From: an uncultured Acidobacteriota bacterium
Lineage (GTDB): Bacteria > Acidobacteriota > Blastocatellia > RBC074
Assembly (NCBI GenBank): GCA_902825875.1
Contig: CADECP010000002.1
Coordinates: forward strand, 266,747-330,746
Length of the DNA stretch: 64,000 nt
Direction: 5' to 3'
How positions within the stretch are numbered: the first letter of the stretch is position 1; the number at the start of each line of letters is the position of its first letter. The notes under the pieces were generated by a model. The model saw only the letters and a program-made list of their open reading frames with translations. It was not told the DNA's origin and did not search any database. Position numbers and translations under genes: made by a program. Positions 28,401 through 37,678 of this stretch are shown here, in pieces.

Positions 28401-31357
28401 CGGTTGGAAAGTTCGTTGGGGCTTTGCTGGGATTGAATTTGTCGTTGGCGGCAACGCTGCTTTTCCTTGCACCGTTATTCATCGTCAGCTTGGCGTTGGC
28501 GGCTCACGCAGTGCGCGAACGTTCGGCGGTTTATGCGCTGGCTTCCGGCTTGTTGCTGAATTTGTCGGCGACGCTTGGCTGTTTGAGCAATCCCGAAGTT
28601 CACGTTGTGACTTTGGTGCAGGCGAACGTGATTGTTTCGGCGTTGATTTCACTGTTGTGGTTGGCGATTCGCCAGCGACTGAAGTGGGACAATTTGGAAA
28701 ATTACCCCACGATGGTCGAGTCACAACCGGTCGGGGAAAACGTCGAACTGGACAATTTGAAAAATTGTCCCACGCCCGTTCGCGCGACGCCTGCTCCGGG
28801 TTTGATTTTGCGAACCCAAGTTTCCGCGACCTTGTTTGTCAGCTTGGCGCTGCTGGCGATTGGCGCTGTGCGAATCGCGCTCGATCCGACGATTCCAAGC
28901 CGTATGGCGGCGGTCATCGGAAACGGCTGGGGATGGTTGGCCGTGAGTTTGTCTGCTGTTACCTGGTTGAGTTTGCGGCGCCGGCAGTTTGCGTCTTCGT
29001 TTGCCAAATTGAACCTTGATCACGCTGGCGTGGCGCTGCTGGCGGCGGTTTCGTTGATCGTTTGCAGCCTAAGCCGTTGGCTGGACGGTTGGGCGAGTTA
29101 TCACGCTTTGATGATAGGCGTTGGTGTGTCGGCCTGGTTGCTGTTTGCCGTTCGCGGACGAGTGAAAACTGATGCTGAAGACCCGGCTGATATTTGGACA
29201 GCGTGTTTGGGCTTGGCGCAGTTCGGTTTGACTGTGCGCGGGATGGAAGCTCCGAATTCGATTTGGTGGACGACAGGTTCGCTGGCGGCGCTTAGTTTGT
29301 TGTTCGGCTGGATGGCGGTTGCCTTGCGAAGCCGGGCTTATGTCTATCTGAGCGCGCCGCTGCTGAATTTGTTGGCGTCGCTGCTCTTTGCCAGACGTTT
29401 TGATCCGCTCCATAACTGGCAGACGTTTTTGGCGATGAACGTTGTGGTGATGTCGCTGGCTTCGCTGGTTTGGTTGTGGCTGGACTTAAAAGCTATGCGG
29501 CCGGCGAAAGGGAAGCATCCGTTTCATCGGCAAACAATTTTCCTGCTGCTTCCGGTGGTCGTGTTGCTGACTGGTTTTCATTGGTTTATCTGGTCAGATT
29601 TGCCATATCGTTTTGAAATTGTTTGGGTGAACTGGGCGGCGCTGGCTTCGTTGGCGGCTTTGCTGGTTGCCAGATTGTGGGATGACGGCGCGTTGGCTTC
29701 GTTGCGCGGGCTGCATTTGTTGGGTGGCGCTGTGATTTTGGAAATTTGCTGCCTGTTGCCGATTGTGAACTATGGTTTGCTGGCGACGACTGCGGCTGCG
29801 TTTTCGCTGTATTTGTTGGCGAGCGGCTGGCTGTGGAAACGGCGCGAGTGGTTGTCGCAATTGGCTAAGAGCTTTTGGATTCCTGAAAGCAGCGGTGTTG
29901 CAGAGTTGATGCGAAGCTGGTTGCTGACCTGTGGATTCGTCCAAACGGTTTTTGTAATGATGACTGGCGGAATTATCTTGTTTGAAAGCGAGTCATTGAA
30001 AAACCGGTTTCTGGTGACGACTGCGGCGTTTGCTTTGCCAGCCGGATTCGCCTTGTTTGTGCGCGGCGGGCAAGACAAGGGGCTGATAACGGCCTGCGTG
30101 CGACTGGGCTTGTTGAACTTGGTGATGTGGAGTTGGGCTTGGCTGGCTCCGCCGAATGTGGCGGGAAGCTGGCAACTGACGAATCGGTTCATCATAGTTC
30201 TGTTAATTGCCGAAGCCATACTTGTTGTTTATCGGCTGTATGTTTCGCCGCGATTTCAGGCAGACAGTTTGTGGCGAAAAGCTCTGCGAGCGGATTTGCC
30301 GGTTGTGGGCGGCATTGGTTTGACAGTGCTGGCGTTTGTTTTGATTGCGGAATTTGAACAGCGAACGAGTTTCGGCGCGGTTTTGATTGGCTGGCCTGCG
30401 ATTGTGGCAGTGCTGGTGTCGTTGATCGGTGTCAGTTTGATCGGAATCGCGTTTGCCATTTTGCCAGGCGAAGACCCGTTCGATCTGGATGAACGCGGCA
30501 AGATGCGATACGTCTATTTGACGGAAATTTTTGCAGTCCTGACTTTCGTGCATTTGCGGTTGACGATGCCATGGTTGTTTGGCGGCATCTTTTCGGCGTA
30601 CTGGCCAATTGTCGTGATGTTGTTGGCTTTTGCCGGTGTCGCGCTAAGCGAAGTCTTTCGGCGACAAGGAAAACTGGTGCTGGCAGAACCGATTGGCAAA
30701 ACCGGAGTTCTGTTGCCGCTGTTGCCTGTAATCGGATTCTGGTCGTTGAATTCGCAAGTTCCGTATTCCGGTTTGTTGCTGACTGTTGGATTGTTTTATG
30801 GCGTGTTGTCGGTGATGAAACGTTCGCTGGGTTTTGGGTTGCTGGCGGCGTTGGCTGGCAATTCGGGTTTATGGCATTTCCTGAATCGCGTTGATGGGCT
30901 GGCGTTTTTTGAACATCCGCAGTTGTGGCTGATTCCGGCGGCGGTATCGGTGCTGCTGGCGGCACGCATCAACCGCGAAAGTTTGACCGCCGAGCAAATG
31001 AATTCGATTCGATATGGCGCGCTGGTGACGATTTACGTTTCGTCAACGGCGGACATTTTTATCAATGGCGTAGACGATGCTCCGTGGCTGCCGATCATTC
31101 TGGCCGTTCTGGCGGTTGGCGGAGTCGTCGCCGGATTGATGCTGCGGATTCGAGCGTTTCTGTTTTTGGGAACGGCGTTCTTGCTGCTTTCGATGTTGAC
31201 GATGATCTGGTCGGCTTCGGTGAATTTGCAATGGACGTGGTTATGGTACGTCACCGGAATCGGATTTGGCGTGCTGATTATCTATACCTTTGCGATGTTC
31301 GAGCGGAAACGTGAACAGATGATCGGCTTTGTCGAGCGGCTGAAACAGTGGCAATAA
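25469..31357 (+). CDS. Giant polytopic membrane protein with N-terminal zinc ribbon
   Basis: A 1962-aa protein. Residues 1-33 form one membrane helix, followed by a zinc ribbon (C50, C53, C64, C67), a short SHOCT-like helical stretch (about 78-117), a Pro-rich linker and then some 50 hydrophobic helices over residues 195-1955. The pattern resembles the DUF2157/DUF2339 giant membrane proteins, but the assignment is tentative. GGAGG precedes the ATG. Residues about 1072-1101 (WDNLENYPT... and LDNLKNCPT...) are encoded by an inserted palindromic repeat and stand out as a polar loop between helices. Function unknown. Confidence 0.75.
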   Translation: MVEILFGLVLAIGIIAVIGHAIWWTVAAVFRAVFGSSSEPAKPVSLKKECIECHSEMALNDDFCSHCERSQKSVGKPDPLVDLAMAARQLDRFLNLGKIDPATHRSVMNAIEEERERLTQPMRPPQPAKPAVEIEQSVKLPTTEPKIASAPPEPVAVPIAPIAPVATITPIVSTPEPVREPRRSFAEMLETFMEESSIRWGEIVGGLLIIGCSLALVISLWSQITAVPLLKFSVFVGVTAGLYGIGFYSAFRWKLPTTSRGALTISTLLVPLNFLAMTAFSQTAEPNSPIIIVGELLALGLFMFLVYQAAKVIAPGKSVLPNPWLLTGVTLLPSVAMLMAKHWQSRQAALVWLGVVPLVCYWLGTGAALRGARAETDEDVERKSNRVFLILGIATFAALLPCALFLAKAGVFLVTLHSFAPFITLFAVPAIACGMTFRQSEEASGKTKTIATSIALLGAMLAMSGLALTWPRPLPMIGTALINCAICVVLARSFDLKPAHIAALAFFALAYLIGANVLIGDLPSWSEEPARLVACVWTRASGLAWMSLFVLFAAVAESFRRWARKAESRIQEAAAVFAALVSLLILTAHGFGLAGDAQQLALVYVFFAASAFVIAWFRDQFIASWIGWTLALLAIVQAFAFKFGYQLAPYHPVRLSLLTLASLATVVAIIFRNSGGKVRRVLATPATFAALVASVAVAPFVMFGGWMTVAQMTGRVFWLAIIWLALSLVNGWRVLFTAFQAALTVAVVCGVLAIFDAHALPSALVWQNPLRWQAVGIALALLSLSWIALRLSASRSGQTEKMSKLERMLFPPWPTVDRIVTVAVWMMLVVLSLIGGSDGLIVNLAPLNPQEYAFNAFVSQALGLGSWLLLLSLLLVFVVGLWERFQRRLVLAMMTLLACACLLLAGRFSVEGLTLQWFRWSAAISFALVALPIIFRTQIQRLCERFNWPQMETRSAGLADLARAESLALLALPVLILTVGKFVGALLGLNLSLAATLLFLAPLFIVSLALAAHAVRERSAVYALASGLLLNLSATLGCLSNPEVHVVTLVQANVIVSALISLLWLAIRQRLKWDNLENYPTMVESQPVGENVELDNLKNCPTPVRATPAPGLILRTQVSATLFVSLALLAIGAVRIALDPTIPSRMAAVIGNGWGWLAVSLSAVTWLSLRRRQFASSFAKLNLDHAGVALLAAVSLIVCSLSRWLDGWASYHALMIGVGVSAWLLFAVRGRVKTDAEDPADIWTACLGLAQFGLTVRGMEAPNSIWWTTGSLAALSLLFGWMAVALRSRAYVYLSAPLLNLLASLLFARRFDPLHNWQTFLAMNVVVMSLASLVWLWLDLKAMRPAKGKHPFHRQTIFLLLPVVVLLTGFHWFIWSDLPYRFEIVWVNWAALASLAALLVARLWDDGALASLRGLHLLGGAVILEICCLLPIVNYGLLATTAAAFSLYLLASGWLWKRREWLSQLAKSFWIPESSGVAELMRSWLLTCGFVQTVFVMMTGGIILFESESLKNRFLVTTAAFALPAGFALFVRGGQDKGLITACVRLGLLNLVMWSWAWLAPPNVAGSWQLTNRFIIVLLIAEAILVVYRLYVSPRFQADSLWRKALRADLPVVGGIGLTVLAFVLIAEFEQRTSFGAVLIGWPAIVAVLVSLIGVSLIGIAFAILPGEDPFDLDERGKMRYVYLTEIFAVLTFVHLRLTMPWLFGGIFSAYWPIVVMLLAFAGVALSEVFRRQGKLVLAEPIGKTGVLLPLLPVIGFWSLNSQVPYSGLLLTVGLFYGVLSVMKRSLGFGLLAALAGNSGLWHFLNRVDGLAFFEHPQLWLIPAAVSVLLAARINRESLTAEQMNSIRYGALVTIYVSSTADIFINGVDDAPWLPIILAVLAVGGVVAGLMLRIRAFLFLGTAFLLLSMLTMIWSASVNLQWTWLWYVTGIGFGVLIIYTFAMFERKREQMIGFVERLKQWQ
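28684..28773. repeat. Paired palindrome inserted inside the giant membrane protein gene
   Basis: A 27-bp imperfect palindrome (28684-28710, GTGGGACAATTT...CCCCAC) and a second one (28750-28770, GGACAATTT/AAATTGTCC) are about 40 bases apart. The same two-palindrome layout with related sequence lies between genes at 63686-63762. Here it is read through in frame. Confidence 0.65.
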
Positions 31358-31398
31358 ACCGGTTTCAACCGTAACTGCCTGGCCTGGAGTCAAAAACT

Positions 31399-31489
31399 CG
31401 GTACAGAACCCGGAGCGGTAGCGATGGGATGCTTGCAAAGCTTACTCCTCACGAGAAACCGGGGCGCTACCGCTTCCCGTTCCGTACCG
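31399..31489. repeat. REP-like imperfect inverted repeat
   Basis: A 25-mer at 31399-31423 is the reverse complement, with four mismatches, of 31465-31489; the loop is 41 bases. A 21/25 relative lies inside the AMP-ligase gene at 61999-62023. Confidence 0.65.
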
Positions 31490-31524
31490 GCTGAGCAGTT
31501 ACTTTCAACCTGCGCCAAAAAGAA

Positions 31525-31564
31525 GGGGGAAGAGCAATCAGTCGAAATTGCTCTCCCCCTTTTT
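31525..31564. terminator. Bidirectional terminator between convergent giant genes
   Basis: A GGGGGAAGAGCAAT arm pairs with ATTGCTCTCCCCC (one bulge). It has T residues on the right and AAAAAGAA on the left, so it can stop transcription of both the giant membrane gene and the DUF11 gene. Confidence 0.8.
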
Positions 31565-31588
31565 GATGTGAATCGCAGGCTTGCCTTT

Positions 31589-34500
31589 TTACTGGCAAGA
31601 CGGCGGGAAGACGGGAATGGTCAAGCTCACAGGATTTTGCTGAGTCGGCTGACTGAGCGTCACCTTGTGGAAATTGCGTCCGCCTCGATAGGCGCTTTGA
31701 GTTGTCGCAAAGTTTAATACCGCGCCAACAATTCCGCCAGGGGTTGATCTGCCGATCTTCAACCACCCTGTTCGTCCAGCCGGAACGAAGGTTTCGTATC
31801 GCGGCGTGATTCGCGGGAAGTTGTTGTTGATCGAACTGACAAACTGGCAACCGCCTGTAAACGAGAAACTGACGGAGTTTTCGGCATCGTTGTAGAAAAT
31901 GCCGAACAACGTGCCAAGCGTATCCATTCCCAGTCCCAAGTTGCCGCCAATTCGATCCACCACAATCATCGTATCGTTGCCATCGGCGCGGCTTGGCAGA
32001 CCGTCAACAGCGATCACTTGGCTCAAGTGTTGATACTGCATGTTGTCGAAATTGAGCGTTGCGATTGAGGAGGCTGTCGGACAAGTAATCGGTCCTTTTG
32101 CCGCCACAGCTTCGGCTCCGAGTCTGGCCGTGTGACCTGATTCCAATTTTACGAATTCGCTGCCGATCACGTAGTTGAAATTGGTCGGGCAGCCTTTGTC
32201 ATCCACTGCAACCACAATGATGTAACCCCGCACGCCCGGATCCAAATCCGAAACCAGGAAGCTGGAAGTCTGATTCGGAGTCAGGCAGAGGAAGTTATCC
32301 GCGACCGTGCAGCTCGATCCGTCAATGAAGAACAGATGCAAAAATGCAGGCAAGGTCGAGTGAATGTTCGTCAAATTGATGCGCGTGTTTTCCGCTGTCG
32401 GATCCGACGCTTTGGACGAATAAATCGGGAAAATCAGCACGGAACCAGGGCGTTGGTCGCTGCCGGTGTCTGTCGGGTTCAGCGCGAAGTCGTTGATGTC
32501 CACGCCCGGCCCTACGTCCGGACAGTTTTGGCCTTCGCAAGGTGGCGGCGTGCAATTGGCCGTCTGACAGAAACTAACTGATGTAGTGGCATCGTTCACG
32601 TTGTCGCTGTTGGTGTCGTAATTCACTCGGAACGTCGAGCAGAATCGCGTGCCAACGGTGACGCTTTGGCGGACGCGCACTTGGAAGGTAACGGTCAGCG
32701 TGTCGCCCGGAGCGATGTCGCCATTCCATTCGGCTTGCGCAGCAGACAATGTGCAAGCGCCCGTTGACGATGAGCAGGAACCTGGAATCGTAGTCAATTC
32801 CACAGGCAACAACGCCAGCAGTTCAGGACTGTTGGGATCGTTGCGCTGGAATCCGTCACCGGTGTTTTTGGATTTTACTTCGACCGTCAGAACGTTACCG
32901 CCACCGATGCAGACATCGGAGCCGGTGGCTCTGATGGTGATGTCGTTCTGCGTGAACTTCGCTCCTGGCGGAGGATTGACCGTCACCACGGACGTGTTGT
33001 TGTTGTTGTTGCCGGTCGGGTCAGTCGTTCCCGAAGCCACGCTGACGGAATTGCTCAACGGGCCGACGGGGAAGGTGAACGGAACTCGAATTTTGATGGT
33101 GACAACGGCGGTGTTGTCAGGCGCGACGGCCTGCAACGTGCCGATGTCGCAAGTCACGGTTGACGTGCCCGAACAGGTTCCCTTGGTTGAAGTCGCCGAG
33201 ACGAGCGTGACTCCCGCTGGCAATGGGTCCGTGACGACGACGTTGTTCGCTACGGATGGCCCATTGTTGCGAGCGGTGATGGTGTACGTTACTTCGTCGC
33301 CAGCGCGTACGGTTGCAGCGTTGGCAACTTTGGTGACGGACAGATCGCTGTTGGGTTGCAGCGTCGAAGTCACAGATGTCTGATTATTATTGCCGTCAGG
33401 GTCGGTAACTCCGGTTGGGCTGGAAACACTGGCCGTATTGGTAATGGTTCCGGTCGCGTTGGCCGGCAAGCTGGCAGTTAGCGTGAAAGTCGCTGTGCCG
33501 CCGTTCGCCAAATTTACCGTCGTATTGATGTTTCCTGTTCCGTTGGCAGCACCGCAGCTTGATCCGCCAGACGCGGCGCAAGTCCAGGAAACATTGGTCA
33601 GGATTCCTGGGACGTTATCGGTGACGGTGGCTCCGGTGACAGGACTTGGGCCGTTGTTTGTTACGGTTACGGTGTATGTGAACTGCGATCCCGGAATCGG
33701 CTGTGTCGGGTTGGCCGTCTTGGTGATTTGCAGGTTTGACAGAGAAATCACATTGTCCGTGTCGTTGGCGGAGTTGTTACCCGCACTCGGATCGGTTGAA
33801 CCGGACGGAGCCGAAACGCTGGCCGTATTCGTCAATGTTCCGATGGCATCGCCTGCGACGGTTGCCGTGAGCGTGTAAGTGGCCGTGCCGCCATTCGCCA
33901 ACGTCACCGTTGAATTGATGCTGCCGGCTCCATTTGATGCGCCGCAGCTTGAGCCGCTGGAAGCAAGACAAGTCCAGTTTGCGTTCGTCAGCTTGGCCGG
34001 CAGAGTGTCTACAACCGGAGCATTGGTGACGGCGCTTGGGCCGTTGTTGGTGACAATGATCGTGTAACTGACCTGATTTCCGGCTGTCACAGTTGTGTTG
34101 TTGTTGGTTTTCGTGATGGACAAATCCGAAGTCGGCGTCAGCGTATCGGTGTCGCTGGCGGAATTGTTCGACGAGTTACTATCGGTTGATCCCGCCGGAG
34201 CGGCGACGGTTGCGGTGTTTGTCACTGTTCCGGTCGCCGTGCTGGCGACGGTCGAATTGACGGTAAACGTGGCCGTTCCGCCGGAAAGCAGATTAACCGT
34301 CGTCGTGATGTTGACGTTGCCGCTGGGTGATGCGCAGCTTGATCCTGCTGAAGCCGTGCAAGTCCATGAACCAATCACCAAATTGGCAGGCATGATGTCC
34401 GTCACTGCTGCGCCAACAACTGCGCTTGGGCCGGAATTGCTCACGACAATCGTGTAAGTCGTTTGCGTGCCGGGAACCAGCGAATTGACATTGTTGGTTT

Positions 34501-37500
34501 TGGTAATTGAGAGGTCAGAGTTGATGCGAATCTGGTCGGTGTCGGTTGCGGAATTGTTTGCCGGATTCGGATCGGCTGTTCCTGACGGCATTGCCACCGA
34601 AGCGGTGTTGGCCAAAGTACCGGTCGCCGTGCTGGAAACCGTCGCCGTGACGGTCACTGTGACGCTGCTGCCGTTGGGCAGGTTGGCGGTTGTTGAAACG
34701 TTTCCGGCTCCGTTCGGCTGACCGCAGGTTGCTCCGTTTGCGCCGACGCAAGTCCAGGTGGCGTTGCTCAGCGCGGCTGGCAACACATCCGTGATGGTCG
34801 CTCCGTTGACGGCGATGGGGCCATTGTTCGTAACGACAATCGCGTACGTCGTTGGTTGACCAGCGACAACCTGAGTTGCGTTGTTGGTTTTGGTGATGAC
34901 CAGATCGGTCGAAGACAGTGCATCGGTATCCGTCGCAGCGTTGTTCGCGCCATTGGTTTCGACGGCTCCCTGTGGCGGTGCGATGCTGGCCGAATTGGAT
35001 AAAGAGCCGGTAGCGTTGGCGGCAACGGTTGCTGTCAGCGAATAAGTCGCCGTGCCGTTGACCGCCAGATCAACAGTTGTGTTGATGCTGCCGATTCCGT
35101 TTGGCGAACCGCAGTTTGAACCAGCCGAAGCTGTGCAAGTCCAGGTTGCGTTTGTCAGTGCCACAGGCAAGCTGTCTGCGACGGCTGCTCCTGTGACGGC
35201 GCTTGGGCCTGCATTGCTGACGACAATTGTGTACGTCGTTTGAGTTCCGGGAACCAACGTCGTGGCGTTATTCGTTTTCGTGATCGCCATATCAACCGTC
35301 GTGACGATGGTGTTGGTATCAGTCGCGCTGTTGTTGGATAACGTTGTGTCCGGCGCTGCTCCAGGCGAAGTCACGGTTGCAGTGTTGCTCAGCGTTCCTG
35401 TCGCCGAATTGATGACCGTGGCGTTCAAGTTGAAGGTCGCCGTCGCATTGGGCAGTAAGTTGACGGTCGTGTTGATGCCGCCGTTGCCACTTGGCGCTCC
35501 GCAGGTAGCTCCGGCGGAGGCTGTGCAAGTCCAGGTGACATTGGTCAGCTTGGTTGGAACGTTGTCGGTGACAGTCGCTCCATTGACCGTGCTGGGGCCG
35601 TTGTTGCGAACGACGATTGTGTAAGCGATCTGATTGCCTGCCACTGAAGTTGTGGCGTTGTCTGTTTTGGTGATTGACAGATCGGCTTGCGGAGTCAGCG
35701 TATCGGTGTCGCTGGCGGAATTGTTGGTTGAATTCGGGTCAACCGCTCCATCCGGCATACCGACGGTCGCTGTGTTGGTGATCGTTCCTGTCGCCGAAGC
35801 GTTGGGCGTAACCGTCAACGCGAATGTCGCCGTCCCACCGTTTTTCAGGTCAACTTTAGTGCTGATGCTGCCGACGCCGTTAGCCGCCTGACAAGCGGAA
35901 CCTGACGAAGCCACGCAAGTCCACGTTGAGTTTGTCAAAACTGATGGCAACGTGTCGGTGACTGGGACTCCGAAGACATCGTTCGGCCCATTGTTACGAA
36001 CGACGATTTGATAAGTCGTCGGAGCGCCGGGAACAGCGGTCGTTTGATTGTTCGTTTTCGTGATCGAAAGGTCTGTGGTCGTTGAGCAGAAGGGAATTGC
36101 GCCAACCGAGTTGACGATTTGTCCGATTGCGCCTCGCGTCGCGCCGTTTGGCGTGAATTCGGCAACAGAAGGAGCGGCGCTTGTGCCGTTCGCTCCGCCG
36201 ATGATTTGAGTTGCGAGCGTTCCGCCAGAAAAGGCGATGTAACCTCCCGCGCCGCCGCCGCCCGGGCCTTCGGACTCCAAATCAAACGGTGCGACGGGGG
36301 CAACCTGGTTGCCGCCATTGCCACCATTGGCCTGAGCGTTCAATCCGTTGTTGAGAATTCTTGCTGCGACAACAACCGTTCCGCCTGCACCTGCACCACC
36401 CGCACCGTCACGGCTTTCGCCACGAGTTGCTCCGCCGTTGGAACCGTTCGCTCTCAAAGTTCCGTTGCCGCTGACGGTGTCAGCCATGATGTAAATCAAT
36501 CCGCCGCCCGCACCACCTGCGCCGCCAGTGTCATTGTTCTGGGCGCCAGCGCCGCCGCCGCCGCCGAAGAAGATTCGACCGGACGTGTCTTGCGTGACAG
36601 GACGTCCACCGAGTCCGCCGACTTCACGACGGCAATCGCCACCCCAAAGACAATCTCCGGGAGGTTTTTGCAACGCATCTTGATTGTTGATGGCGTAGCT
36701 GTATCCGCCGCGTCCGCCGCCGGATGAATCAGTCAGCTTATTGGCATTGGCGATATAGCCCGGATCGAATGTCCAGGCCGCCTGACCGGCAACTGTGCCA
36801 TCCATCACGCCTTGTCCTGTCCATGGTTTTCCATTGTTGCCGTTGGCTCCGCCGCCGCCGCCGGAGTTGTGCGATGTTCCACCGCCGCCGCCGTTGGCTG
36901 CCGCTCCGCGTCCGTAACGTCCGCCCAGCAGGTCGTAATCGGCTTGATAACCGACAATGCTTTCGCCTTTTTCAGCGCCGAAATCCTGCTGATTCGTGAC
37001 GTGGTCGGTTCGGAATCCTCCTCCGCCAGCGCCTGACAGAGCGCCACCTCGGAAACCCATTCCGCTGACTTCCACATTTCCATTGATGATGGCGTTGTTC
37101 TGAACGTGAACGACGACTATACCGCCGATAACTCCATTCCAGGCCGGAGCGGTCAGAGAAGCTCCGTTATTGATGGTCAAACTCAGGTATTGAGGAACGC
37201 GTATGACCTGCACTTTGCCTGAAGCAGTGTAATTGAACCGCAACCCTCCGCAAGGCGGATTGATCGTGATGGTGTTGCCTTGAACTTTGTTGACGGTGAC
37301 GAATTCGTGGCGACCGGCGTTGTTTAAGTTGGTCACCTGGCCGTAACTCGGCGTGTTGCTGGTATCAATCGAAGCGCCTGACATCTGAACGATCATAATC
37401 AAATCGCCTGGCGTCAGCGTGTTGATATCCAAACCGTTTGGCCCGCCGGGATTGTCAACAGCGATCATCGAAGACCCGGCTGGAGCATCAACTGCCAGCT

Positions 37501-37678
37501 TGCCGTATTTGTTGACGATGGTGTTGGCTGCGGTTACGGTCAAATCGCCGTCTTTGCCGGAAATTTCGGCGTGCGTTGTTGCAGGAGTGCTCATCCAGTT
37601 CAGTAACCCGTTAAGTGAACTGCTGAACGCCATCGCAAAGATCAGGAATGTCGAACAAATCAAGGTGAACTTCTTCAT
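31589..37678 (-). CDS. Giant secreted surface protein with eight DUF11 repeats
   Basis: A 2029-aa exported protein. A signal peptide (MKKFTLICSTFLIFAMAFSSS) is followed by a beta-rich region, then a Gly-rich segment (about residues 190-500, many GGGG runs) as in polysaccharide-associated surface proteins. Eight DUF11 beta-sandwich repeats follow, each starting (S/A)DLSITKTNN-like and about 130 residues apart. The last 450 residues contain a Cys-rich linker (SFCQTANCTPPPCEGQNCPD) and a terminal domain ending [15 protein letters not shown] lies upstream of the ATG at 37678. The end domain recurs at the window's right edge, so it is probably a shared anchoring or sorting domain. Confidence 0.85.
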   Translation of the reverse strand: MKKFTLICSTFLIFAMAFSSSLNGLLNWMSTPATTHAEISGKDGDLTVTAANTIVNKYGKLAVDAPAGSSMIAVDNPGGPNGLDINTLTPGDLIMIVQMSGASIDTSNTPSYGQVTNLNNAGRHEFVTVNKVQGNTITINPPCGGLRFNYTASGKVQVIRVPQYLSLTINNGASLTAPAWNGVIGGIVVVHVQNNAIINGNVEVSGMGFRGGALSGAGGGGFRTDHVTNQQDFGAEKGESIVGYQADYDLLGGRYGRGAAANGGGGGTSHNSGGGGGANGNNGKPWTGQGVMDGTVAGQAAWTFDPGYIANANKLTDSSGGGRGGYSYAINNQDALQKPPGDCLWGGDCRREVGGLGGRPVTQDTSGRIFFGGGGGAGAQNNDTGGAGGAGGGLIYIMADTVSGNGTLRANGSNGGATRGESRDGAGGAGAGGTVVVAARILNNGLNAQANGGNGGNQVAPVAPFDLESEGPGGGGAGGYIAFSGGTLATQIIGGANGTSAAPSVAEFTPNGATRGAIGQIVNSVGAIPFCSTTTDLSITKTNNQTTAVPGAPTTYQIVVRNNGPNDVFGVPVTDTLPSVLTNSTWTCVASSGSACQAANGVGSISTKVDLKNGGTATFALTVTPNASATGTITNTATVGMPDGAVDPNSTNNSASDTDTLTPQADLSITKTDNATTSVAGNQIAYTIVVRNNGPSTVNGATVTDNVPTKLTNVTWTCTASAGATCGAPSGNGGINTTVNLLPNATATFNLNATVINSATGTLSNTATVTSPGAAPDTTLSNNSATDTNTIVTTVDMAITKTNNATTLVPGTQTTYTIVVSNAGPSAVTGAAVADSLPVALTNATWTCTASAGSNCGSPNGIGSINTTVDLAVNGTATYSLTATVAANATGSLSNSASIAPPQGAVETNGANNAATDTDALSSTDLVITKTNNATQVVAGQPTTYAIVVTNNGPIAVNGATITDVLPAALSNATWTCVGANGATCGQPNGAGNVSTTANLPNGSSVTVTVTATVSSTATGTLANTASVAMPSGTADPNPANNSATDTDQIRINSDLSITKTNNVNSLVPGTQTTYTIVVSNSGPSAVVGAAVTDIMPANLVIGSWTCTASAGSSCASPSGNVNITTTVNLLSGGTATFTVNSTVASTATGTVTNTATVAAPAGSTDSNSSNNSASDTDTLTPTSDLSITKTNNNTTVTAGNQVSYTIIVTNNGPSAVTNAPVVDTLPAKLTNANWTCLASSGSSCGASNGAGSINSTVTLANGGTATYTLTATVAGDAIGTLTNTASVSAPSGSTDPSAGNNSANDTDNVISLSNLQITKTANPTQPIPGSQFTYTVTVTNNGPSPVTGATVTDNVPGILTNVSWTCAASGGSSCGAANGTGNINTTVNLANGGTATFTLTASLPANATGTITNTASVSSPTGVTDPDGNNNQTSVTSTLQPNSDLSVTKVANAATVRAGDEVTYTITARNNGPSVANNVVVTDPLPAGVTLVSATSTKGTCSGTSTVTCDIGTLQAVAPDNTAVVTIKIRVPFTFPVGPLSNSVSVASGTTDPTGNNNNNTSVVTVNPPPGAKFTQNDITIRATGSDVCIGGGNVLTVEVKSKNTGDGFQRNDPNSPELLALLPVELTTIPGSCSSSTGACTLSAAQAEWNGDIAPGDTLTVTFQVRVRQSVTVGTRFCSTFRVNYDTNSDNVNDATTSVSFCQTANCTPPPCEGQNCPDVGPGVDINDFALNPTDTGSDQRPGSVLIFPIYSSKASDPTAENTRINLTNIHSTLPAFLHLFFIDGSSCTVADNFLCLTPNQTSSFLVSDLDPGVRGYIIVVAVDDKGCPTNFNYVIGSEFVKLESGHTARLGAEAVAAKGPITCPTASSIATLNFDNMQYQHLSQVIAVDGLPSRADGNDTMIVVDRIGGNLGLGMDTLGTLFGIFYNDAENSVSFSFTGGCQFVSSINNNFPRITPRYETFVPAGRTGWLKIGRSTPGGIVGAVLNFATTQSAYRGGRNFHKVTLSQPTQQNPVSLTIPVFPPSCQ
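32950..36095 (-). repeat. Tandem array of eight DUF11-coding units
   Basis: Units of about 390 bases repeat eight times; the ITKTNN-coding words lie near 36065, 35675, 35285, 34895, 34510, 34120, 33725 and 33335. The copies are diverged at DNA level, so the array is old rather than freshly duplicated. It also produces many spurious open frames on the other strand. Confidence 0.8.

Noticed and set aside
32649..35891. Several 80-240 codon Val/Thr-rich frames on the plus strand
   Set aside because: All lie opposite DUF11 repeats and recur with the same period, so they are shadows.
32950..36095. Regular 390-base repeats resembling a repeat array such as CRISPR
   Set aside because: They encode DUF11 domains in one long frame, units are far too long and diverged, and no short identical repeats with spacers are seen.
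36119..36727. 202-codon plus-strand frame rich in Ser/Ala
   Set aside because: Complement of the Gly-rich segment of the DUF11 protein; no start signals.
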